From Aeromicrobium sp. Root344 (lineage in GTDB: Bacteria; Actinomycetota; Actinomycetes; Propionibacteriales; Nocardioidaceae), in assembly GCF_001425755.1 (NCBI RefSeq), contig NZ_LMDH01000001.1, positions 2,159,479 to 2,223,478 on the forward strand: 64,000 bases of DNA, in the 5' to 3' direction. Positions 50,147 through 58,345 of this stretch are shown one piece after another. The notes below the pieces were generated by a model. That model saw only the letters and a program-made list of their open reading frames with translations, was not told the DNA's origin and made no database searches. A program made the translations under genes and the position numbers. Every line of letters begins with the position of its first letter. The stretch's first letter is position 1.

Positions 50147-51622
50147 CTACTCAGGGATGGCGTCTGCTGCCGGCGCGTCGCTTTGCTGGTGCGGCCTGAC
50201 CAGGGCCACGTAGATCACACCGACACCGACCACGATGCCCAGCGACAGCAGGACGAGGTAGTTGTCGTACCACGCGGCGTCGGGCGTCCGGGGCCATGCC
50301 ATGTTCACCGCAGCCGCGAGCTGGTAGGTCAGTGCGGCCACGGTCACCGGGAGTCCCCACCGACCAAGGGTGAACCTCCCGGAGGGTGCCCAGCCCTTGA
50401 TCCGAGCTCTCAGGGCTGCGAGAACAACCATCATGAAGCCGGTGTAGATCCCGAGCGACGCGAACGACACGATGCGCGTGAGTGCGTTGTCCGAGATCTG
50501 CGACACGAGGATGATGATGATCGGGATGGCTGCTGACAGGAGCAGCGCGTACGGAGGCACTGCCCGTGCAATCGAGAACCGCTTGAACAGCGAGCTGCCC
50601 GGCATCATGTTGTCCCGCGCGTACGAGTAGATCAACCGACTCGAGGCTGCCTGCAGGCTGAGGGCGCACGACAGGAATGAGATCAGGACAACGGCCACGA
50701 CGATCCGGAACCCGACGGTTCCGAAGGCGTCCGACAGCACGGCCGTGACGGGGTCGGCATCCTTGCCAGATATCACGGCTCCGATGTCCGGGACCGCCAG
50801 GATGAGCGCAAGCGTGATGAAGATCGAGGCCGCGGCACCGATGTAGATCGTCATGCGCATGGCGCGAGGGATCTGGGTTCCCGGATCGATGACCTCTTCG
50901 GCAACGTCACCGCAGGCCTCGAACCCGAAGTAGAGGTAGACGCCGATCAAGGATGCAGCGAAGAACGCCGGGAGATAGGCGCTGCCGCTCGACGCGCCGG
51001 AGGAGTCGAAGATGACGCCGAGACCGTGATGCCTCTCGGCGAGCAACAACCACCCGCCGACCACGAGGGCACCAACGAGCTCGGCGACGAAGCCGAAGAA
51101 GGCCACCTTGGCGAGGAGATTGGTCCCACCGAGATTGAGCACCGTGACGAGCACGATCAGAGCAATCGCGCAAACGACGGTGACGTGGGTCGACGGGTCG
51201 ATGCCGAGGAGCATGGCAACGAAGGGTCCCGCGCCGTATGCGACGCTGGAGATCGTGGCGACCAGGGCCAGCATGTAGACCCAGCCAGTCATCCAGGCCC
51301 ACTTCTTGCCCCACAGTCGGCGGGCCCAGGGGTAGACACCGCCCGAGACGGGGAACTGCGAGACAACCTCGCCGAACACGAGTGCAACCAGCATCTGACC
51401 AACCGCCGCGAGGACGACTGCCCAGATCATCGGTGGTCCACCCGTGCCCAGCGCGAACGCAAACAGCGAGTACACGCCGACGACCGGCGAGAGGTAGGTG
51501 AAGCCGAGTGCGAAATTGCCCCAGAAGGACATCTCGCGTTTGTAGTCGGAGTCGTAGCCGAGGGACGCGAGCTGGTTGGCGTCGCTCTGAGATTCCGGGG
51601 GAGTGGGTGCTGATACGGTCAT
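50147..51622 (-). CDS. APC-superfamily amino acid/GABA-type permease
   Basis: 491 residues with about twelve membrane helices. Helix 1 contains GNFALGFTYLSPVVGVYSLF, helix 6 region YLYFGFEACGDVAEEVIDPG with TQIPRAMRMTIY, and SSRLIYSYARDNMMPGSSLF after helix 8. These fit GABA/choline-type APC permeases. It is the second gene on the reverse strand after the ALDH (gap about 55 bases), so uptake and oxidation are co-transcribed. A substrate such as GABA, 5-aminovalerate or putrescine is likely, given the GabT-type operon downstream (inference). Confidence 0.88.
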   Translation of the reverse strand: MTVSAPTPPESQSDANQLASLGYDSDYKREMSFWGNFALGFTYLSPVVGVYSLFAFALGTGGPPMIWAVVLAAVGQMLVALVFGEVVSQFPVSGGVYPWARRLWGKKWAWMTGWVYMLALVATISSVAYGAGPFVAMLLGIDPSTHVTVVCAIALIVLVTVLNLGGTNLLAKVAFFGFVAELVGALVVGGWLLLAERHHGLGVIFDSSGASSGSAYLPAFFAASLIGVYLYFGFEACGDVAEEVIDPGTQIPRAMRMTIYIGAAASIFITLALILAVPDIGAVISGKDADPVTAVLSDAFGTVGFRIVVAVVLISFLSCALSLQAASSRLIYSYARDNMMPGSSLFKRFSIARAVPPYALLLSAAIPIIIILVSQISDNALTRIVSFASLGIYTGFMMVVLAALRARIKGWAPSGRFTLGRWGLPVTVAALTYQLAAAVNMAWPRTPDAAWYDNYLVLLSLGIVVGVGVIYVALVRPHQQSDAPAADAIPE

Positions 51623-51677
51623 GCGATTCTCCTGCGTGTAGTACGGGGTGAAGGGGGCGTGGCAAGGGGCAGGGGCA

Positions 51678-53162
51678 TCACCAGCCGCCCTCGGCGCGCC
51701 GGTTGTTCCGGACTTCGCCGTCTCCGAGGTCGAACACGATGAGCTTGGCCTCGGTGAATGCGTCGAGGAACCATTGCGAAAGCTCGCGCCCCACACCGCT
51801 ACGTCCGGTTCCTCCGAACGGCGCGAGCTGGTCCCAGTAGTTGCTCGTCTCGTTGATGTTCACCGAGCCGTGCGGCAGCGCCTCGGCGACCCGCCACGCA
51901 GTCGACAGGTCGCGCGTCCACAAGGATGCGATCAGGCCGAGCTCGCTCTCGTTGGCGATCGCGACCGCCTCCTCGGCCGACGAGATCTTGAGGATCGGAG
52001 CGACAGGACCGAATGTCTCCTCCTGCATGATCCGCATGTCGGTCGTGACGTTCGTGAGGAGCGTGGCGGGGAAGTACAAGCCGTCAGAGCGACCGTGCTG
52101 TTCGATCGTGGCACCCTTCGACCTGGCGTCCTCGACGTGCTCGGCGATGCGCGCGCGAGTTGTCTCGGTGCACACCGGGCCCATGTCGGTGGCCTCGTCC
52201 ATCGGGTCACCCACCGTCAGGGCCATCATCTTGGTGCGGAACTTCTCGACGAACTCGTCGTACACGTTCTCGTGGACCAGAACTCGCTCGGCGGACGTGC
52301 ACACCTGGCCCGAGTAGTAGAAGCATCCTTGGATGGCGCCGTCAACGGCGGCATCCACGTCTGCGTCGTCGAGAATGATGAATGGCCCGTCGCCGCCCAG
52401 CTCGAGGAGCATCGGCTTCAGTGGGATCGACGACGCAATGCGCTCGCCCGTCGCGGTCGAACCGGTGAAGAAGACGCCGTCCACGTGGCGGTGGCCGACG
52501 AGCGCCGCGCCCACATCTCCCTCGCCGTGAACCACGTTGATGACACCGGGAGGAAGTCCGGCCTCCTCGAACAGCTCGGCGACCATGGTGCAGCTGACTG
52601 CGGCGTGCTCGGAAGGCTTCCAGATCGCGGTGTTCCCGGCAGCGATGATGTGCGCAAGGGCGATCGATGAGATGTCGGTCGGGAAGTTGTACGGCGTGAT
52701 TGCTGCGATGACACCGACGGGGCGGTGGCTGAGCACGAGGCGCTTGTTGTTGGTCTGCTCCTGCGTCGAAGGGAAGGAGAGCCCGCGATGGCGGAGCACT
52801 TCTTCGCCGGCCTTCTGCCATGACGGTGCCGAGTACTCGATGACCTCTTCCCGCGAGTCGTTGATCGGCTTGCCGATCTCGTTCGCGAGCACCTGCGCGA
52901 TCTTCTCGGCGTCGCGCCTGAACAGCTCATTGATGCGACGCAACACTTTCACGCGCTCGATGACGGGCGTGGCAGCCCACGCGGGCTGAGCGCGCCTGGC
53001 CGACTCGACGGCCTTGTCGACGTCTGCCGAGCTGCACTTGGCCACCTCCGCGATGACCTCGTCCGAGTGCGGGGACCTCGCGTAGAACGTGCCGTTCTCT
53101 CCGTCCACCCACTCGCCGTGGATCAGAGCACGGGTGGTGGTTCGCGTCGTGGTTGTCGTCAT
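51678..53162 (-). CDS. NAD(P)-dependent aldehyde dehydrogenase
   Basis: 494 residues, full length. Landmarks: HRPVGVIAAITPYNFPTDIS, FTGSTATGERI, LLELGGDGPFIIL (general base Glu), nucleophile in FYYSGQVCTSAERV, ETFGPVAPIL and APFGGTGRSGVGRELS. ATG at 53162 follows aaaggactgccc; the open frame beyond it is not ALDH-like. It is divergent from GntR module 2 across a gap holding a perfect 14-base palindrome, and lies ahead of an amine/amino-acid permease. Likely oxidises an amino-aldehyde or semialdehyde from the imported compound. Confidence 0.88.
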   Translation of the reverse strand: MTTTTTRTTTRALIHGEWVDGENGTFYARSPHSDEVIAEVAKCSSADVDKAVESARRAQPAWAATPVIERVKVLRRINELFRRDAEKIAQVLANEIGKPINDSREEVIEYSAPSWQKAGEEVLRHRGLSFPSTQEQTNNKRLVLSHRPVGVIAAITPYNFPTDISSIALAHIIAAGNTAIWKPSEHAAVSCTMVAELFEEAGLPPGVINVVHGEGDVGAALVGHRHVDGVFFTGSTATGERIASSIPLKPMLLELGGDGPFIILDDADVDAAVDGAIQGCFYYSGQVCTSAERVLVHENVYDEFVEKFRTKMMALTVGDPMDEATDMGPVCTETTRARIAEHVEDARSKGATIEQHGRSDGLYFPATLLTNVTTDMRIMQEETFGPVAPILKISSAEEAVAIANESELGLIASLWTRDLSTAWRVAEALPHGSVNINETSNYWDQLAPFGGTGRSGVGRELSQWFLDAFTEAKLIVFDLGDGEVRNNRRAEGGW

Positions 53163-53199
53163 GGGCAGTCCTTTGATCGAGATATTTGCGGTCGGAAAG

Positions 53200-53213
53200 G
53201 TGACCGCGGTCAC
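53200..53213. promoter_or_regulatory. Perfect 14-base palindrome in the ALDH-gntR gap
   Basis: GTGACCG-CGGTCAC lies 38-51 bases upstream of the ALDH start. An A/T-rich promoter-like run (TTGCAT ... TATAGGTAAT) follows at 53219-53250 towards the GntR gene. Best candidate operator of the module 2 regulator. Confidence 0.6.
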
Positions 53214-53298
53214 GTAATTTGCATTAACATATGTTTTTATAGGTAATAGCGCAAGTGAAAGACTAGGATTTGTTCACCACCTGGAGGAGGTTGATGCC

Positions 53299-54039
53299 AT
53301 GTCACAGCCGTGGCCGCCGAGCCTGAGCGTCACCCTCTTCGACGAGATCGGTACGGGCGGCGGGCTGGCCCCCGCCGTTGCGCAACGACTCGCCGAGGCC
53401 ATCTCAATGGGGCTCATCGCCGACGGGGAACAGCTGCCGTCGGAGACTGACCTGGCGGCTCAGCTCGCCATCTCCACGGTGTCTCTCCGTGCGGCTCTCG
53501 CGATCCTGCGGCAGGAAGGCCTCGTCGAGACACGCCGCGGACGAAACGGGGGCAGTTTCATCCGCGCCCCGCGGGACTACTCCGCCCGCAAGTCCACGGC
53601 TCGGCTCGGGCACCTCAGCCCGTCACAACTCCGCGATCTCGGTTATGAGGTGTTGGCCATCACGGGCATCGTCGCAAGTCTCGCGGCACGCCGTTTCGAT
53701 GATGACAACATCGCCCGACTTGAGGACCTGGCCTCGCAGCTGGCGGCTGCCGGGTCGGCGGCTCAGTGTCTGAGGCTCGACAGCCGCCTGCGCATCGAGC
53801 TGGCGGTGAGCAGTCAGTCGGAGCGGCTCATGCGGCGAATGGTGTCGCTGCAGGCTGAGTACAGCGAGCTGCTGTGGATCCCAGCTGTCGGGATCGACCA
53901 GGTCGAATGCGCGGAGCAGCATCAGGAACTCACCAAGGCGATTCAGGCCGGCGATCCGGACTTGGCGAGATCCCTTGCGGAGACTCAAGTGCGCGACAGC
54001 ACACGCCGGATCGTTGATCTCAGGTTGGGAATGGACTGA
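53299..54039 (+). CDS. GntR-family regulator, FCD type (module 2)
   Basis: 246 residues, close in layout to the GntR of module 1: RLAEAISMGLIADGEQLPSE, TDLAAQLAISTVSLRAALAI, then ETRRGRNGGSFIRAP. FCD-like C-terminus with RLMRRMVSLQAEYSELLW and VRDSTRRIVDLRLGMD. ATG after cctggaggaggttg. Its stop overlaps the ATG of the first Cache gene, so regulator and sensor are made together. Divergent from the ALDH-permease operon, which it likely controls. Confidence 0.88.
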   Translation: MSQPWPPSLSVTLFDEIGTGGGLAPAVAQRLAEAISMGLIADGEQLPSETDLAAQLAISTVSLRAALAILRQEGLVETRRGRNGGSFIRAPRDYSARKSTARLGHLSPSQLRDLGYEVLAITGIVASLAARRFDDDNIARLEDLASQLAAAGSAAQCLRLDSRLRIELAVSSQSERLMRRMVSLQAEYSELLWIPAVGIDQVECAEQHQELTKAIQAGDPDLARSLAETQVRDSTRRIVDLRLGMD

Positions 54040-54764
54040 TGACGGGCGCAGAGAAGACAACTGCTGGCGCAATCGCTTCTGAGATCGAGGCGATGCTCGA
54101 CGGCGTATACGGCCACATCGATCGCCTGCGCTCGATGGTCATCGGCACCGTCGAGCCGCAACACACAGCACTCAGCGATGCGGCACTGGCGCGAATTGAA
54201 GGAGTCGCCCGGGACCTGGTCACAACGATCCCGTGGGTCGGCGGCGCCGGATTCGTGGCTGCCCTGGACACTGTCGATCGCGAGCACAGGTACTGGAACT
54301 GGTGGATGCGGTCCGCGGAGGGTGTGAGTCGTCTCCATCCGCCCCGCAATGCCTCGGCGAGCGCCGAGTACGCCTACGAGTCGATGCAGTGGTTCCGCGA
54401 CGGCCAAGCCGGGATGCCGAGCGTCTTCGGTCCCTTCGTCGACTTCGCGGGAGTCAATCAGCTGGTCATCCTGTGCGCGCAGCCAGTCATGGAAAGAGGG
54501 GTGTTTCTCGGGGTCGTGGGAGCGGACTTGGTCATCGACCGGGTGGAGATCCACCTCGTCCGGATCTTGCGAAAGCTGGAGGACGTAGCGGTGCTGGTGG
54601 GGTCGTCAGGACGGGTGGTGGCATCCAGTCTGGCGACGTTCGCACCAGGGGAGCGGTTCGACCCGGCCGGATGGGTGGTGACCGCGGTGGATGGGGCGCG
54701 TGCGGAATGGAAGCTCTGCACACGTCCGATCGTGGGCTCCTCGATATCCCACGAGGCGAGCTGA
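54039..54764 (+). CDS. Soluble Cache-domain sensor protein (module 2, first)
   Basis: 241 residues with no signal peptide or membrane span. After a helical region (ASEIEAMLDGVYGHIDRLRS) the Cache fold shows YESMQWFRDG, FGPFVDFAGVNQLVILCAQP and FLGVVGADLVIDRVEI, matching in order the Trp-Phe, aromatic-x-Asp and final Asp elements of the module 1 protein; the position equivalent to Arg/His is Gln. Its first base is the last base of the GntR stop and its last base is the first of the next Cache start, so the three genes are translationally coupled. Confidence 0.72.
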   Translation: MTGAEKTTAGAIASEIEAMLDGVYGHIDRLRSMVIGTVEPQHTALSDAALARIEGVARDLVTTIPWVGGAGFVAALDTVDREHRYWNWWMRSAEGVSRLHPPRNASASAEYAYESMQWFRDGQAGMPSVFGPFVDFAGVNQLVILCAQPVMERGVFLGVVGADLVIDRVEIHLVRILRKLEDVAVLVGSSGRVVASSLATFAPGERFDPAGWVVTAVDGARAEWKLCTRPIVGSSISHEAS

Positions 54765-55462
54765 TGCTCACTCGGACGCCAGACACGGTCCAGGAGTGCT
54801 CCACCGCCGTGAACCGCTTGTTCACGGAGATCGACGCCAGCTTGTGCGCGGGTCGGGACCGCCTGTACCGCAAGCTCGAGAGGCGAGACCTCACGGCGGC
54901 AAGTATCGGTTCGGCGCTTCGACCGGTGGCCGAGAAGTTGCTGCGTTCGGGCCCGGTGTCGGGGATGGGGTTCGCAGGGATCTCCGGCGCCATCGTCGAC
55001 AGTGGATTCGACGCGGTCTGGTGGGTGGCTGACGAGGCGAGAACGATCACCCGTGATGAGCTGCGTCCCGCGGACTACACCCAGTTCGAGTGGCTCAGCA
55101 CTCCTGTGAGGACCATGCGGTCTCACGTCACCGGACCGTATGTCGACACGGTCTGTGCAGTCGATTATGTGATGACCTGCAGCGCCCCCGTAGTCGTGGA
55201 TGGCGAAGTCGTGGGGATCGTGGGGGCAGACGTCACCGTCGAAGCCCTCGAGCGAGATCTGCTGGCCGACTTCTGCCGGGCTGGGGCGACGCTGGTGAAC
55301 GGGCGGGGTCGGGTGGTCCTTTCTGCCGATCCGAGGGTCTCTACGGGGGACCTCATGCCGGTGGAGGAGGAAGCTGGTGGTCGCCGATGCGGTTCGCTGC
55401 CCCTGTATGTCCTGGCTGGTCATCGGTCGGTGGCTCAGGCGAACCCATTGTCCCGGAGATAG
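54764..55462 (+). CDS. Soluble Cache-domain sensor protein (module 2, second)
   Basis: 232 residues, leaderless and without membrane spans. DYTQFEWLSTP, TGPYVDTVCAVDYVM and VVGIVGADVTVEALERDLLA give the same Cache signature; Trp is kept but the next residue is Leu. More like the module 1 Cache (DYT, GPYVD, EYVM/DYVM segments) than its neighbour, so an old duplication is likely. It ends convergent with and overlapping the PucR gene by 28 bases. A sensor pair may form a heterodimer (inference). Confidence 0.72.
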   Translation: MLTRTPDTVQECSTAVNRLFTEIDASLCAGRDRLYRKLERRDLTAASIGSALRPVAEKLLRSGPVSGMGFAGISGAIVDSGFDAVWWVADEARTITRDELRPADYTQFEWLSTPVRTMRSHVTGPYVDTVCAVDYVMTCSAPVVVDGEVVGIVGADVTVEALERDLLADFCRAGATLVNGRGRVVLSADPRVSTGDLMPVEEEAGGRRCGSLPLYVLAGHRSVAQANPLSRR

Positions 55463-56895
55463 AGCCACGTCGTGGCTGCGACGTCGGGGTCCTCGAGGTC
55501 GGCTCCCAGCAGCTCGCGGATCGTCCCCATGCGATGGCGGACGGTGTTGCGGTGTACGCCGACCTCGCGGGCGGCGGCATCCCACTGACCTCGGTTCCGC
55601 AGGTAGGCGACGAGGGTGCCGACAAGGTCGACCCGGCCGTACTCGAGCACGCGGCGGACACCGTCGCGGATCGTGCCTGTGTCCTGCGACAGGCCGGTCG
55701 GCGCTGCAAGGGCGCCGACCGGAATCGAACCGACACGGTCGAACATCCCAATGCGTATTCGGTGAACCGTGGCTGGGGCGGTCGCTTCCGAGAGGACGGC
55801 TGCGAATTCGGGGTCTACCTCGATCAAGAGCTTCTGGAGCCTCGCGACTTCAGGATGGACCTCGGGAACGATGAACCATGCCAACCCTGCTTCGGAGGGC
55901 CCGGGCAGGGCATCGCGAACCCATCGGTGCACAGCTTCTGTGACATCGGCAGTCCGGGTTGATCGGACCACGAGCACCCGCATGGCGTCGCCCAGGGCCG
56001 TGAGACCGGCACGGGAGATCAAGCGTCTCGCAGGTTCGACGAACCCCATGTCGAGCAGGGTCGCGATGTCCTGCATGCGCGCCTGCGTCGCTGCGTCCGC
56101 GCGATGGCGTTGGACCGAGTCCAGGCTCAGCAAGGCGCCGGCGGTGAGGACGAGGCGGCGGGCCGTGGCGCCCAAGGGCTCGGCGGAACCGATGGCGATG
56201 TAGCCGACGACGCGATCCTCAAGTGGTAGAGGGAAGACCGCGACGACGTCGTCGCCTGACGGGAACGTGGCCGACGAATGCATTCCGGCGACCTTGAGGG
56301 CCGCAAGCTGCTCGGCGATGGCGAGAGCATCCGAGACGCGGGCAGTCGGAAATACGTGCTCGACAACGCCCGACGCATCGAGCCGAGCCACCCACGCTCC
56401 GATGGCACGTGACAAGGCTTTGAGGGTCTCGCCGACCGGATTCCGAGAGACCATCGCGTCAACCAGCGATCGGTGCGCTGTGATGGCGTCAGTCAGCTCC
56501 TGCTGCGTCGATCGAGACCGCGCCGTCCAGTACGCCTTGGTCACAGTGAGGAATGCCGCTTCCGGCGGGACGACCAACAGGCACAGCTCATGCCGGGCGC
56601 ACGCGGCCGTCAACGCGTCGGGGACGGCGGACACGGATGGCCCCAGCCCCAGGCCCAGCGCAGCGACCCCGGCAGCACGGAGCCGCGACACGTAGCGGTC
56701 GCACCCGATCTCGTTGTCCGGCAGAGCAAGTCCGGTGGTGAGCAGCAACTCGCCGCCACTCAAGTAGCCCGCGGGATCCTGCAGCTCACTGACGTGAACG
56801 GCGGATACCTCGTCGTCGGTCACGGTGAATCCGGCCGCCGGCCCCAGCGCCCCGGGCAGGCTCGCGCACAACGAGGCGACGGTGGGAAGGCTCAT
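55435..56895 (-). CDS. PucR-family transcriptional regulator
   Basis: 486 residues. An N-terminal PucR domain (VSAVHVSELQDPAGYLSGGE, LLLTTGLALPDNEIG) is followed by a GGDEF-like/GAF-like middle and the C-terminal helix-turn-helix of the family: VAYLRNRGQWDAAAREVGVH, then RNTVRHRMGTIRELLG, close to the end. PucR proteins control purine, proline, GABA and polyamine use. It is divergent from the GabT-type operon, 115 bases away, and so is its probable activator. Confidence 0.88.
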   Translation of the reverse strand: MSLPTVASLCASLPGALGPAAGFTVTDDEVSAVHVSELQDPAGYLSGGELLLTTGLALPDNEIGCDRYVSRLRAAGVAALGLGLGPSVSAVPDALTAACARHELCLLVVPPEAAFLTVTKAYWTARSRSTQQELTDAITAHRSLVDAMVSRNPVGETLKALSRAIGAWVARLDASGVVEHVFPTARVSDALAIAEQLAALKVAGMHSSATFPSGDDVVAVFPLPLEDRVVGYIAIGSAEPLGATARRLVLTAGALLSLDSVQRHRADAATQARMQDIATLLDMGFVEPARRLISRAGLTALGDAMRVLVVRSTRTADVTEAVHRWVRDALPGPSEAGLAWFIVPEVHPEVARLQKLLIEVDPEFAAVLSEATAPATVHRIRIGMFDRVGSIPVGALAAPTGLSQDTGTIRDGVRRVLEYGRVDLVGTLVAYLRNRGQWDAAAREVGVHRNTVRHRMGTIRELLGADLEDPDVAATTWLYLRDNGFA

Positions 56896-56926
56896 GTGTA
56901 CAAACTATCCAAGGTGGGCCCAATCA

Positions 56927-56939
56927 GTGCACTCTGCAC
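56927..56939. promoter_or_regulatory. Small dyad in the pucR-gabT gap
   Basis: GTGCA-CTC-TGCAC lies 72-84 bases upstream of the transaminase start, with TGGGCCCA just before it (56915-56922). Candidate site for PucR. Confidence 0.35.
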
Positions 56940-57010
56940 GAGGAAGTTGGCGGCTGCGCGCCTGATGATGGAGGACACGAGATCACTGCACGACCACTCG
57001 AGGAGCTTGC

Positions 57011-58345
57011 ATGTCCCTGCCGACCCAACAACGGATCCTGAAGACGGCGCTGCCGGGGCCCCGGTCCATCGAGCTGCAAGCAACCCGCAACCAGGCGCTC
57101 TCCAACGGTCTCGGGCAGACCCTTCCGATCTTCGTCGAGGAAGCCGGTGGCGCGATCATCGTGGATGTCGACGGCAACCACATCATCGACATGGCTTCTG
57201 GCATTGCGGTGACGAGCGTGGGCGCGTCCAACCCGCGCGTCGTCGAACGGATCAAGGCTCAGGCGGAGAAGTTCACCCACACCTGCTTCCTGGTCACCCA
57301 GTACGACGTCTTCACCGAGGTTGCCGAGGCGCTCAACCGAATCACTCCAGGTGATCATGCCAAGAAGACCGCGCTGTTCTCCACGGGCGCTGAGGCGGTG
57401 GAGAACGCGATCAAGATCGCTCGTGTCGCGACGGGCCGGCCGGCGGTCGTCGTGCTGAGCCACGCGTATCACGGTCGCAGCCTGCTGACGATGTCGATGA
57501 CGGCGAAGAACCTGCCGTACAAGGAGGGATTCGGACCGTTTGCGCCAGAGGTCTACCGGGCTCCGTCGCCATATCCGTACCGGTGGGCCGGCGGTGCCGA
57601 GGCGGCAGCGGACGAGGCATTCGCCGCACTCCAGGAGATCGTCCTGACCCAGATCGGCGCACACCACGTGGCGGCGATCGTTGTGGAGCCGATTCAAGGC
57701 GAGGGCGGGTTCATCGTGCCGCCACCCGGCTACCTCACCAAGGTCCAGGAGCTCGCGCGCGCTCACGGCATCGTCTTCGTCGCTGATGAGATCCAGACGG
57801 GGCTCGCCCGTACGGGCGAGATGTTCGCCTGCGACCACGAGGGCGTGGTGCCTGACTTGATCACCACGGCCAAGGCGCTCGGCGGCGGGATGCCGCTGGC
57901 TGCCGTCACCGGTCGAGCCGAGCTCATGGACGCCGTCCCGGCAGGCGGGCTGGGCGGCACGTACGCCGGAAATCCCGTGGCCTGCGCCGCTGCGCTGGGC
58001 GCCATCGAGGCGATCGAAGAGGACGGGCTGGTCCAGAAGGCGCGAGACATCGAGGCCGTGGCGAAGCCCAGGCTCGTTGCGTTGAGCGGACCAGGATCGG
58101 CGGTCGGTGAGGTGCGCGGTCGTGGGGCCATGCTGGCGATGGAGTTCGTGAAGCCCGGAACCACAGATCCCGCTCCCGAGATCGCCAAGGCAGTGGCCGC
58201 GCACTGTCACGCGGAGGGCGTGCTGGTTCTCGTCTGCGGCACGTTCGGGAACGTCATTCGGCTCCTCCCGCCCCTCGTCATCGAGCCGGCCCTCCTCGAC
58301 GAGGCACTGACCGTCATCGAGGACGCCGTCGAGGCCCACCGATGA
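57011..58345 (+). CDS. 4-aminobutyrate/5-aminovalerate aminotransferase (GabT type)
   Basis: 444 residues of class III aminotransferases. Features: ALFSTGAEAVENAIKIARVA, SHAYHGRSLLTMSMTAK, IVVEPIQGEGGFIVPPPGYL, FVADEIQTGLARTGEMF and the PLP lysine in LITTAKALGGGMPLAAVTG. It moves the terminal amino group of GABA or 5-aminovalerate to 2-oxoglutarate. Start ATG behind cgaggagcttg. The stop overlaps the next ALDH start (ATGA). With the CoA-transferase and glutaryl-CoA dehydrogenase following, 5-aminovalerate (lysine/cadaverine route) is the more likely substrate here than GABA. Confidence 0.9.
   Translation: MSLPTQQRILKTALPGPRSIELQATRNQALSNGLGQTLPIFVEEAGGAIIVDVDGNHIIDMASGIAVTSVGASNPRVVERIKAQAEKFTHTCFLVTQYDVFTEVAEALNRITPGDHAKKTALFSTGAEAVENAIKIARVATGRPAVVVLSHAYHGRSLLTMSMTAKNLPYKEGFGPFAPEVYRAPSPYPYRWAGGAEAAADEAFAALQEIVLTQIGAHHVAAIVVEPIQGEGGFIVPPPGYLTKVQELARAHGIVFVADEIQTGLARTGEMFACDHEGVVPDLITTAKALGGGMPLAAVTGRAELMDAVPAGGLGGTYAGNPVACAAALGAIEAIEEDGLVQKARDIEAVAKPRLVALSGPGSAVGEVRGRGAMLAMEFVKPGTTDPAPEIAKAVAAHCHAEGVLVLVCGTFGNVIRLLPPLVIEPALLDEALTVIEDAVEAHR

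Noticed and set aside
56924..58339. 471-codon reverse frame opposite the GabT-type transaminase
   Set aside because: Mirrors codon bias of the real gene and lacks any motif. The same was judged for long antisense frames at 36851-37999, 46133-47293, 60908-62245 and 61417-62811.
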